13,571 nucleotides of DNA from Methanobacteriota archaeon (GTDB lineage Archaea > Halobacteriota > Methanosarcinia > Methanosarcinales > Methanosarcinaceae), in the NCBI GenBank assembly GCA_030837265.1, contig JAUPKV010000127.1, positions 1 through 13,571 of the forward strand. The letters are read 5' to 3'. Shown here piece after piece: positions 6,944 through 13,544 of this stretch. Below the pieces are notes generated by a model that worked only from the letters and a program-made list of their open reading frames with translations, was not told the DNA's origin and ran no database searches. A program made the translations under genes and the position numbers. Position 1 is the stretch's first letter. Each line of letters begins with the position of its first letter.

Positions 6944-8335
6944 ATGTATACTGCTGGGGGGTTTTGCATAATTTTTGAACGCATCAAATCCGAAGGTTTG
7001 GCCCATCTTTCTTATTTCGTTGGTTCGGAGGATGAGGCTATAATTATTGATCCTCGTAGAGATTGTCAGGTCTATGTTGACCTCGCCCTAAGAGAGGGAA
7101 TGACAATTAAATTTATCTTTGAAACTCATAGAAACGAGGATTATATCATAGGCTCTCTGGAACTGGAAAATCTAACTGGAGCAGAAATCTATCATGGAAG
7201 GGGTCTGGATTTTAAATATGGAAATTTTGTGGATGAAGGTCAGGACTTCTTTTTTGGCAAACTTAAACTGACCGCTTTACATACGCCGGGTCATACTGAT
7301 GAAAGCATGTCCTATACCCTTACGGACCTTGAAACAGGAAAAGAGCCAGTTATGGTTTTTACAGGAGACGCCCTGTTCGTAGGAGATGTCGGAAGGACCG
7401 ATCTTTATGGTCCGGAGAAAGTTCCAAAGATGGCCTCAAACCTTTATGATAGTATTTTTAACAAAATACTCCCTCTGGGTGATGAAGTAATACTATGTCC
7501 GGCACATGGAGCAGGTTCTGCTTGCGGAGGTTCCATTTCTAAACGGGAATACAGTACTCTCGGACTGGAGCGGATCAATAACCCTGTTCTACAGAAGACT
7601 AAGGAAGAGTTTGTAAAGTTCAAGCTTGAAGAGAAGCTCGAATTCCCACCCTACTTTGAAAAAATGGAACAATATAATCTTGAAGGGCCTCCTTTGTTGA
7701 GATGCTTGCCAGTTCCGGAATTACTTTCCCCTGAAAGGTTTAAATCAAAAATGGAGGGCGGAGCTGTAGTTGTTGATACACGTATGCCCCATTCTTTCGG
7801 GGGGGCATTTATTAAGGACACCCATAGTATCTGGCTCGGAGGTCTTCCTTCCTTTGCCGGCTGGATACTTCCCTATGGCAAACCCATACTTCTGGTACTG
7901 GAAGAAACGGGGCAGCTTGATACTGCTCTTAAATATTTGGTCCGGTTAGGTTATGACAATATTGAAGGCATCCTGAATGGTGGAATTGCCGCCTGGTACA
8001 TTGAAGCTCTACCGATAGACAGTTTTAATCTCATATCTGTCTATAATTTGAAAGATAAACTTGAGAAAGGAGAGGAAATAGCAATTCTGGACGTGAGGGG
8101 TGATAAGGAATGGGCCGGAGGGCATATAGAAGGAGCGAAACACATATATGTTGGTCATTTGGAAGAAAATCTGGATCAAGTCCCAAAGGACTGTCCAGTG
8201 ATTGTCTACTGCGGCACCTCCAGACGTTCCAGTATAGCAGCTTCTGTATTAACAAAACATGGTTATCGTAAAATATATAATGTCCTTGGAAGTATGACTG
8301 CGTGGAAAAATGCCGGATACAATGTAGTGAAATAA
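6944..8335 (+). CDS. CstB-like persulfide dioxygenase/sulfurtransferase (metallo-beta-lactamase plus two rhodanese domains)
   Basis: This is a 463-residue cytoplasmic protein likely to oxidise or transfer persulfide sulfur. The N-terminal metallo-beta-lactamase domain (about 9-250) is of the ETHE1/persulfide dioxygenase type. H62 (in ETHRNEDY), H117 (TPGHT) and D142 (FTGDALF) correspond to the three mononuclear-iron ligands of ETHE1. The usual HxHxDH motif is altered to HxNxDY, which removes the second metal site. H188 (PAHGAG) is kept. A first rhodanese domain (about 265-350, VVVDTRMPHSFGGAFI) has VLEE where the active-site Cys would be and is presumably inactive. The second (about 370-463) has the catalytic loop YCGTSRRS with C423. 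This order matches CstB. The start is doubtful: relatives begin at about MxFERI, which corresponds to the ATA at 6968, and GGGGGG lies 6 nt before it. Native activity as a dioxygenase in an anaerobe is unproven; sulfur transfer or oxidative-stress defence are alternatives. Confidence 0.88.
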   Translation: MYTAGGFCIIFERIKSEGLAHLSYFVGSEDEAIIIDPRRDCQVYVDLALREGMTIKFIFETHRNEDYIIGSLELENLTGAEIYHGRGLDFKYGNFVDEGQDFFFGKLKLTALHTPGHTDESMSYTLTDLETGKEPVMVFTGDALFVGDVGRTDLYGPEKVPKMASNLYDSIFNKILPLGDEVILCPAHGAGSACGGSISKREYSTLGLERINNPVLQKTKEEFVKFKLEEKLEFPPYFEKMEQYNLEGPPLLRCLPVPELLSPERFKSKMEGGAVVVDTRMPHSFGGAFIKDTHSIWLGGLPSFAGWILPYGKPILLVLEETGQLDTALKYLVRLGYDNIEGILNGGIAAWYIEALPIDSFNLISVYNLKDKLEKGEEIAILDVRGDKEWAGGHIEGAKHIYVGHLEENLDQVPKDCPVIVYCGTSRRSSIAASVLTKHGYRKIYNVLGSMTAWKNAGYNVVK

Positions 8336-8395
8336 GTTAATCCTACAAGTAATCCATTAAGCCATTAAGGTTTATTGATGAAAAAAATGAATATT

Positions 8396-8428
8396 AATGA
8401 TAAAACAAATTACTTATTTTTTATCATT
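8396..8428. terminator. Hairpin between convergent genes, possible bidirectional terminator
   Basis: AATGATAAAA (8396-8405) and TTTTATCATT (8419-8428) are perfect 10-bp inverted copies with a 13-nt loop. The right arm reaches the stop codon of the response regulator on the minus strand. Because of the A/T-rich arms, each strand presents a T-run near the end of its transcript, so it can serve the sulfur gene ending at 8335 and the minus-strand regulator. Confidence 0.6.
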
Positions 8429-8811
8429 TAGCAGGTTGCACGGTTGTTCGTAATTTGCACTATTCGCTTTGATAACTCTAAGTACTGAGCTTTAGGGTCG
8501 CCTGTCTTCCGGATAAAAGAATGGGCTCCATTTTCTATTGCACGATACAGGATTTCTCTTTCTTCCATTCCTGTAAACAGGATGAATGGGATATCATTTC
8601 TCTTATTTCGAATATTCCTCAGAAATGTGATGCCGTCCATAAAAGGCATATCATAATCCGCAACCACCACATCATAGGAATCTTCCTCTAACTTCTTTAA
8701 AGCCTCTCCTGCAGATTCCACAGTATCGGAATTTATGTCGTGGAATATCTCCAAGAAAGTTTTAGATAATTCTAGAAATAAGGGATCATCGTCTACAATC
8801 AATACTTTCAT
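8428..8811 (-). CDS. Stand-alone response regulator receiver (CheY-like)
   Basis: This is a single-domain phosphoacceptor protein of 127 residues with no output domain. The receiver signature is complete: acidic cluster D7-D9 (LIVDDDP), phosphoacceptor D52 (VVADYDMPFMDG), T80 (FTG) and K102 (IRKTGDP). It should be phosphorylated by a sensor histidine kinase and act through protein contacts. The start ATG at 8811 is preceded by GGAG with an 8-nt spacer. The only kinase in the window is on the same strand 2.6 kb upstream, with the aldo/keto reductase between, so partnership is possible but not shown. The gene is convergent with the sulfur gene and shares a hairpin with it. Confidence 0.92.
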   Translation of the reverse strand: MKVLIVDDDPLFLELSKTFLEIFHDINSDTVESAGEALKKLEEDSYDVVVADYDMPFMDGITFLRNIRNKRNDIPFILFTGMEEREILYRAIENGAHSFIRKTGDPKAQYLELSKRIVQITNNRATC

Positions 8812-8882
8812 GAATTATACTCCGTGAGCTTTGTCTCTTAGCCAGTTAAATAATTGTGGCATTTTCGAATATTTTAGAGAAT

Positions 8883-8890
8883 CTTATAAA
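8883..8890 (-). promoter_or_regulatory. Candidate TATA box of the response regulator
   Basis: On the minus strand this reads TTTATAAG, about 75 nt upstream of the ATG at 8811. Transcription would start near 8858-8862, leaving a leader of about 50 nt that ends in the GGAG ribosome-binding site. Confidence 0.5.
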
Positions 8891-9180
8891 TTTGAAATTG
8901 TTAAGAAGAAGTATTTGTAATATTCTCATTAAATTTTTCGATATCAGAATTTATTATTTTAAGCTTACAGGTGGAATTTAATTGGCTTTTTCTTTCTTCG
9001 CACTCAAAACGCCGCTTGTTTTAGTTTTCGTAAAAATTAGTATGTATGTTCTTGATACGAAGTCTACAATTTGAATACTTTGAAAAAATCTGAATTTTAT
9101 TTAGTTTGACTTTATAACATCAAATATAGCATTTGTTTAAAAGATTTTTATATTAAAAATAAAAACCAAAAATAATATAT

Positions 9181-9223
9181 ACTAAAAAAGAAAAAAAAAT
9201 TATCTATATGAATATTTTTTAGT
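9181..9223. repeat. AT-only inverted repeat with 9-bp arms
   Basis: ACTAAAAAA (9181-9189) and TTTTTTAGT (9215-9223) are perfect inverted copies. In DNA this rich in A and T such a dyad may be chance. It could also end a transcript on either strand, since each arm yields a T-run. Confidence 0.35.
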
Positions 9224-9304
9224 AATTAATCCTGCGTGATTATCTCGTTTTTTGAAGTTTTTCTTTACTTATTGGTTTAAAGAACCTTGTTTTTTCAAAT
9301 AGTG

Positions 9305-9333
9305 GTTCAAGTTTTTCATATTGTGTTCAAGTT
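9305..9333. repeat. Direct repeat GTTCAAGTT with a 20-bp period
   Basis: GTTCAAGTT occurs at 9305-9313 and again at 9325-9333, exactly 20 bp apart, about two helical turns. The surrounding sequence is also partly shared (TTTCA follows both). It resembles a paired protein-binding site. The motif is like a tRNA T-arm sequence, but no tRNA fold surrounds it. Confidence 0.4.
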
Positions 9334-9443
9334 GTTTCAGTGTAATGAGTATTTTTACTATTTTTTTACTCCAGTAATTTTAAAAGCATAAAAAATGAGC
9401 ATTATCTACATTGTTTTAGATATTAAGAAGTAGTATTCTATGC

Positions 9444-9513
9444 GGGCATCTGAAAAACCTTTTCGTTTCCCCATACTTTATCCCCCACTCTCTATTTAAA
9501 AAATCAGATGCCC
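9444..9513 (+). ncRNA. Candidate small RNA: 10-bp stem with a C-rich loop
   Basis: GGGCATCTGA (9444-9453) and TCAGATGCCC (9504-9513) are perfect inverted copies, by far the most GC-rich dyad in this AT-rich region. They enclose a 50-nt pyrimidine-rich loop with two C-runs (9469-9472 and 9482-9486). The loop segment AUCCCCCAC (9480-9488) is perfectly complementary to GTGGGGGAT at 2600-2608, the initiation region of the first beta-helix gene. It is also partly complementary to the G-run sites at 4852 and 6956. A C-rich unpaired loop is what an RNA that masks ribosome-binding sites would carry. A weak TATA-like element (TTTTAGATATTA, 9414-9425) lies at a suitable distance upstream. Strand and ends are inferred; on the opposite strand the loop would be G-rich. 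Confidence 0.4.
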
Positions 9514-9615
9514 CATATTTCCTAAAGTTGAAAAGAAATAATTTCATCTTATTTTATCATGTAAATCCAAAAGTTGTAAGAACTCAAAATCGTAAAATAA
9601 TTATAATAGGGTAAA

Positions 9616-9629
9616 TGACTAATTAGTCA
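9616..9629. promoter_or_regulatory. 14-bp perfect palindrome, candidate operator
   Basis: TGACTAATTAGTCA is a perfect 14-bp palindrome with no spacer. It has the size and symmetry of a dimeric repressor site. It lies about 420 bp before the aldo/keto reductase start and about 100 bp after the candidate small RNA, so its target is unclear. Confidence 0.4.
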
Positions 9630-9728
9630 ATATGAGATGAATGTGAAAAAGAAGATTAGGAAAAAACGGCCTATAGAAATATCCTGAAGTTTTTTTGTGA
9701 AAGAGTTCCTGATGAACCTCAACTGAGC

Positions 9729-9772
9729 AGAAAAAGTTAAAGATTTATTTAGAAAAAGTTAAAGATTTATTT
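9729..9772. repeat. Perfect 22-bp tandem duplication
   Basis: Positions 9729-9750 and 9751-9772 are identical 22-bp units placed head to tail. Each begins AGAAAAAGTT and ends GATTTATTT. A perfect copy suggests a recent duplication or a selected binding array. A dyad (9775-9795) follows directly. Confidence 0.85.
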
Positions 9773-9774
9773 GT

Positions 9775-9795
9775 TAGATCTGTTAGTTCGATCTA
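9775..9795. promoter_or_regulatory. Dyad TAGATC/GATCTA next to the tandem repeat
   Basis: TAGATC (9775-9780) and GATCTA (9790-9795) are perfect inverted copies with a 9-nt loop. The stretch TTGTTAGAT also occurs directly at 9771-9779 and 9797-9805, flanking the dyad. With the adjoining 22-bp repeat this makes about 80 bp of clustered repeats, which looks like a regulatory site. Confidence 0.4.
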
Positions 9796-9987
9796 CTTGT
9801 TAGATGTATTTGCAATATGTACTTGTTGAGAGGGGATTTAAATAATTTTTAAAAGTCCAACGAAATAGTAGTTCTTCCACTATTATTTTTGTGGCTAATA
9901 TTCGTTAGCGAAAAAATGGTAACATTCAAAAACCTGAGTGATCAGTCAATCAGAAGGAAAACACACATGCTGGTTTAATAAATGTAG

Positions 9988-10042
9988 CATAAATTATTAA
10001 AGTTTAGAAAATCAGCATTAATCAGGTAGAAAACAATAGGAG
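9988..10042 (+). promoter_or_regulatory. Promoter region and ribosome-binding site of the aldo/keto reductase
   Basis: CATAAATTATTAAAG (9988-10002) is a TATA-like element that would give a start near 10020 and a leader of about 30 nt. AGGAG at 10038-10042, 7 nt before the ATG at 10050, is a good Shine-Dalgarno and fixes the start. The pentamer ATCAG occurs four times nearby (9941, 9949, 10011 and 10021), in two pairs spaced 8 and 10 bp. Confidence 0.55.
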
Positions 10043-10049
10043 AAATTAT

Positions 10050-11270
10050 ATGTTATACAGAAAAATACCTGAAACCGGAGACGAACTTTCAGTCCTGGGA
10101 TTTGGGTGTATGCGCCTTCCCATTAAAGAAGACGGCACAATTGATGAGAAACGTGCAATGAGCCAGGTTCGTTATGCAATCGATCATGGTGTCAATTATG
10201 TTGATACAGCCTGGCCATATCATATGGGACAGAGTGAGACTTTTTTAGGGCGAGCTCTAGCTGAAGGATACCGGGAAAAGGTTAAAGTTGCCACAAAGCT
10301 TCCATCCTGGATTGTTGAGAACCGTGAGGATATGGATAGTTTCCTGAATGCTCAACTGGAGAAACTCCAAACTGACCATATTGATTATTATCTGATTCAT
10401 GGTATTGCCGGAGAGTTATGGGATAAAATGGTGGCTCTCGGTGTGATAGATTTCCTTGATCAAGCCAAAAACGATGGTCGAATTGTTAATGCAGGTTTTT
10501 CCTTCCATGGCCCTGCTCATGATTTCAAACGGATTGTAGATGCATATCCCTGGACATTTTGTCAGATACAGTATAATTTCATGGACGAACAAAACCAGGC
10601 AGGAACTGAAGGGCTAAAATATGCAGCTTCAAAAGGTCTGGGCATAATTGTCATGGAACCTCTCCTCGGAGGCAACCTGGCCAGGCGAGTACCCCCTGAA
10701 ATTGATGCAATCTGGAACGAAGCCCCGGTAAAACGTACACCTGTTGAATGGGCTCTTCGCTGGGTATGGGACCATCCGGAAGTCACAGTTGTGCTTTCAG
10801 GCATGAATGAGGAATCCCAGGTAGAGGAAAACCTGAAAATTTCAGATGAAGCCTATCCGAACTCTCTAATTGAAGCCGAACTGCAGCTAGTAAAGAAAGT
10901 AGAACAAAAATACCGTCAGTTAGTGAAGATTGGCTGTACAGGTTGTCGTTACTGCATTCCCTGCCCTTCGGGGGTAGACATTCCTGAATGCTTTGAAATC
11001 TACAACGACCTGCACATGTTCGGTAATGAAGAGGGAGCTAAGTTTACTTATGCAATCCGGATGAGCGGAGCATTCACAGATTCCGAGCCAGGAGGATTTG
11101 CTTCTCTGTGTACTGAGTGTGGCCAATGCAAAGATAAATGCCCTCAGGGTCTGGAAATACCTAATCTACTCAAAGCTGTGGCGGAGGAGCTGGAAGGGCC
11201 TGACTTTAAGCAAAGATTAGCTATGGTAAAGCAAGCTTTCAGGAAAACTAAGCCGCAAGATGCAGAATAA
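10050..11270 (+). CDS. Aldo/keto reductase with C-terminal 2[4Fe-4S] ferredoxin-like domain
   Basis: This is a 406-residue cytoplasmic oxidoreductase. The N-terminal TIM-barrel domain (about 1-280) carries the aldo/keto reductase tetrad D52, Y57 (VDTAWPY), K83 (ATKLP) and H117 (YYLIHG). The barrel also shows GFSFHG, QIQYN and GIIVMEPLLGG, and the cofactor-side VLSGM. The C-terminal domain has two cysteine clusters: C296, C299, C302 and C305 (CxxCxxCxxC, followed by P), and C354, C357, C360 and C364 (CxxCxxCxxxCP). Each could hold a [4Fe-4S] cluster. This fusion is a known family in anaerobic archaea and bacteria. The clusters could exchange electrons with ferredoxin, but the substrate is unknown. 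The gene stands alone, with a long untranslated region before it and a convergent kinase after it. Confidence 0.93.
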   Translation: MLYRKIPETGDELSVLGFGCMRLPIKEDGTIDEKRAMSQVRYAIDHGVNYVDTAWPYHMGQSETFLGRALAEGYREKVKVATKLPSWIVENREDMDSFLNAQLEKLQTDHIDYYLIHGIAGELWDKMVALGVIDFLDQAKNDGRIVNAGFSFHGPAHDFKRIVDAYPWTFCQIQYNFMDEQNQAGTEGLKYAASKGLGIIVMEPLLGGNLARRVPPEIDAIWNEAPVKRTPVEWALRWVWDHPEVTVVLSGMNEESQVEENLKISDEAYPNSLIEAELQLVKKVEQKYRQLVKIGCTGCRYCIPCPSGVDIPECFEIYNDLHMFGNEEGAKFTYAIRMSGAFTDSEPGGFASLCTECGQCKDKCPQGLEIPNLLKAVAEELEGPDFKQRLAMVKQAFRKTKPQDAE

Positions 11271-11373
11271 TGCTTAAACCTACAGTCTTAATGGAATTGA
11301 ATATCATGTATTTTTAATATCATGCCAATCTGGATTTTTATTTCCCTTTTGGCTTATTAGATAAGTTATGAAT
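11271..11373. other. Gap between convergent genes with T-runs
   Basis: These 103 bases separate the 3' ends of the reductase and the kinase. T-runs at 11311-11315, 11335-11339 and around 11346-11350 could terminate the plus-strand transcript. AATATCATG occurs directly at 11300-11308 and 11316-11324. No clear hairpin was seen. Confidence 0.4.
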
Positions 11374-13536
11374 CTAAAGCCTGATTTCTTCCTCTGCTAC
11401 CTTGAACCTGATACTGAACTCAATTCCATTGTTCCTTTTCAGGTAAAGTTTTCCTTCTAACTGATCGACAAGAGTAGTTACAAGTTGAAGACCAAGACTC
11501 TCAAGCTTTTCAACCTCAACATCTTCGGGGATTCCAATGCCATTGTCTGAAACCGTCAGATTGAAACATGTTGAGCCTTCACCTATGCTTTCCATATGTT
11601 CTTCGTTTTCTTCTTTATTGAGTTTTATTCTGATTTCTCCTTTAAGTCTTCCAATAAATGCGTGTTTGAAGGAATTAGAAACGAGTTCGTTAACAATGAT
11701 TCCTAATGGGACAGCTGTGTCCATATCAAAGAATGCATTTTCTGCCAGATCCATCTTTAAACTGATATTTTTATTTCCAATGCAATAGGTTTGAAGAATA
11801 TTTTCCGAGAGTTCTCTAATGTATGGCGAAAAATTAAGAGTCTCAAATCCTCCTCCTTTATGCAGTTCCTCGTGTATCAGAGCCATTGATATTACTCTAT
11901 TCTGGCTTTCTCTAAAAGCTTCCAGGATTTCCGAGTCTTTAATATTATTCCTGTCTTTAAACTTGTCAGCCTGGAGATCAAGCAAAGACGAGATTACCTG
12001 AAGATTATTCTTTATCCTATGATGAATTTCTTTTTTACGAGCAATTTCAATGTTTGCAAGGGTTTCTTCTGCTACCTTTTTCTCAGTGATGTCAGTAAAC
12101 ATACCAAGATAGCCCTTCAACTTACCCTTGTTATCAAAAAAAGGTTTAGTGTTTATTAATGCCCATATATGTGAGCTATCTTTGCACTTTAACTTCACTT
12201 CATAGTTCTCAGTGATACCATTAGGACTCTTTTCAAAATATATTTTGGAAGCAAGCCTGCTTTCTTCACTTACAAAGTCCCACATTGATCTGCCAATAGT
12301 TTCTTCCAAATTATGTCCCAGAAGTTCCAAACTTCTCTTATTTGTATAACTTATTTGGGTTTCTTTGTTTACCAGGAATATACCTTCATTTGCAGTTTCG
12401 ACAATATTGCGATATTTTTCCTCACTGTCACGCAAAGCTTCCTCAGCTTGCCTGCGCTCGGTAATATCTTCCAATAAAGAATATACCTGAAAAGGCTTGT
12501 CTTCTCCAGGAACGATAATAGGTATAGAGCTTGTGTTGATCCATCGATAGCAGCTCTCCTGAGGACTGTAAATTCCCATCACTATATTATGAACTTCGTG
12601 CCCTGTCATCAAGGATATCATCGCAGGGTGCTCTCTGAAAGGGAACGGTGACCCATCTTCCCGGATAACATAATAGTTTTCGCCCACATAAGAGCTGCCC
12701 AGGAACTCAGCTGGATTATCTCCGAGTATCGTCTCAGCCGCCGGATTCATTGAGATGATCCTGCCGTCCGCATCATGATAAACTATCCCTTGAAGCATAT
12801 TCTCAAATAAAAGCCGGAAATGACGCTCGGACTTGCACACTGTCTTTTCAGCAAGTTTGCGCTCTGTAATATCATGCGCAATTACGAATGCTCCTGCTAC
12901 TTTTCCGTTCTTATATGTGAACTGAGCATCTATCAGTACCCATAATTTGCGTCCATTTTTTCCGATGACCAGGTATTCCTCTTGTTTACTTATCTCTTCT
13001 CCGGAAAGGCTTTTCTTAAGTCTTTCGTTTAACTTCTGCTTGCTCTCATCGACCATTAACTCGAATGGACTGGTTGCCAGTAACTCCTCTCTAGTGTAGC
13101 CACTCATCTGGCAGAACGCATCGTTAACCGTTACATACTTCGGACCGCTGAAATCTATCTCAAAGACACCTGTTGGCGCATGTTTGATGAGATGCCTTAA
13201 TTTCTCCTCACGTTCTTTCAGAGCTTCCTCAAGCTTCTCCTGGTTACTTATTTCATATCCGTAAATGGTCACATGTTCTTCTGTGGGTAATGGTTGAAAA
13301 AGCAGTAGATATGCTCTTCTTTCTATTTCAACTTCTATTTTTTCCGGAATATTCTGGAAGACTGCCCGTTGAACAAAATCTCTTAGAAGAATAGGTAGTT
13401 TCTCACCAATGCTCACACCCCACTCTTTTAATAATGGTTCACCTGCCTCGTTTGTGTAAATAACCGTACCATCCTTTGCTGCACTGAAGACAGGATTGGG
13501 ATTCATTGCCGGGGCTTGTTCTTTTTTAGCATACAT
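11374..13536 (-). CDS. Cytoplasmic multi-PAS sensor histidine kinase (HisKA_2 type)
   Basis: This is a 720-residue signalling kinase without membrane segments, so it senses an internal cue. A degenerate PAS-like region comes first (about 11-90). Three PAS/PAC units follow: about 108-230 (HAPTGVFEIDF to AHDITERK), 235-365 (LLFENMLQGIVYHDADG to LEDITERR) and 372-490 (VETANEGIFLVNKE to FTDITEKK). The HisKA_2 dimerisation box has EIHHRIKNNLQVISSLL, with the phospho-acceptor at H505/H506. The ATPase domain shows the N box (N616, NELVSNSFKHA), the D box (D664, VSDNGIGIP) and the G box (SLGLQL, 680-684). No haem-binding or other cofactor motif could be identified by eye. The start at 13536 is 13 nt from the GGAG at 13550-13553, which is better placed for a short out-of-frame ORF. 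M11 (13506, MNPNPVFSA) is a credible alternative start. The orphan receiver at 8428 may be a partner; this is inference. Confidence 0.93.
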   Translation of the reverse strand: MYAKKEQAPAMNPNPVFSAAKDGTVIYTNEAGEPLLKEWGVSIGEKLPILLRDFVQRAVFQNIPEKIEVEIERRAYLLLFQPLPTEEHVTIYGYEISNQEKLEEALKEREEKLRHLIKHAPTGVFEIDFSGPKYVTVNDAFCQMSGYTREELLATSPFELMVDESKQKLNERLKKSLSGEEISKQEEYLVIGKNGRKLWVLIDAQFTYKNGKVAGAFVIAHDITERKLAEKTVCKSERHFRLLFENMLQGIVYHDADGRIISMNPAAETILGDNPAEFLGSSYVGENYYVIREDGSPFPFREHPAMISLMTGHEVHNIVMGIYSPQESCYRWINTSSIPIIVPGEDKPFQVYSLLEDITERRQAEEALRDSEEKYRNIVETANEGIFLVNKETQISYTNKRSLELLGHNLEETIGRSMWDFVSEESRLASKIYFEKSPNGITENYEVKLKCKDSSHIWALINTKPFFDNKGKLKGYLGMFTDITEKKVAEETLANIEIARKKEIHHRIKNNLQVISSLLDLQADKFKDRNNIKDSEILEAFRESQNRVISMALIHEELHKGGGFETLNFSPYIRELSENILQTYCIGNKNISLKMDLAENAFFDMDTAVPLGIIVNELVSNSFKHAFIGRLKGEIRIKLNKEENEEHMESIGEGSTCFNLTVSDNGIGIPEDVEVEKLESLGLQLVTTLVDQLEGKLYLKRNNGIEFSIRFKVAEEEIRL

Positions 13537-13544
13537 AATCCCAT
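13503..13544 (-). promoter_or_regulatory. Possible 13-codon leader ORF overlapping the kinase start
   Basis: GGAG (13550-13553, minus strand) is 5 nt from an ATG at 13544 that is out of frame with the kinase. This ORF encodes 13 residues (MGLCMLKKNKPRQ) and its TGA overlaps the kinase's M11 codon as ATGA. Such an overlap is typical of translational coupling, which would make 13506 the effective kinase start. It rests only on spacing and overlap. Confidence 0.3.

Larger units (their letters stand above)
8812..10049. other. Long AT-rich intergenic region with repeats and possible small RNA
   Basis: No convincing protein gene is visible on either strand across these 1238 bases, which are strongly AT-rich with many A- and T-runs. 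It holds the promoter of the response regulator at its left end and that of the aldo/keto reductase at its right end. Between them are several structured elements listed separately: an AT-only dyad, a 20-bp-spaced direct repeat, a C-loop hairpin, a 14-bp palindrome, a 22-bp tandem repeat and a 6-bp-arm dyad. A short stretch (9660-9740) reads like a protein fragment but has no start. Such a span is long for this gene-dense window, which suggests non-coding RNA or complex regulation, or decayed genes. Confidence 0.7.

Noticed and set aside
9300..9340. A tRNA gene suggested by GGTTCAA
   Set aside because: No acceptor stem, anticodon arm or D-arm could be laid around it, and the flanks are too AT-rich.
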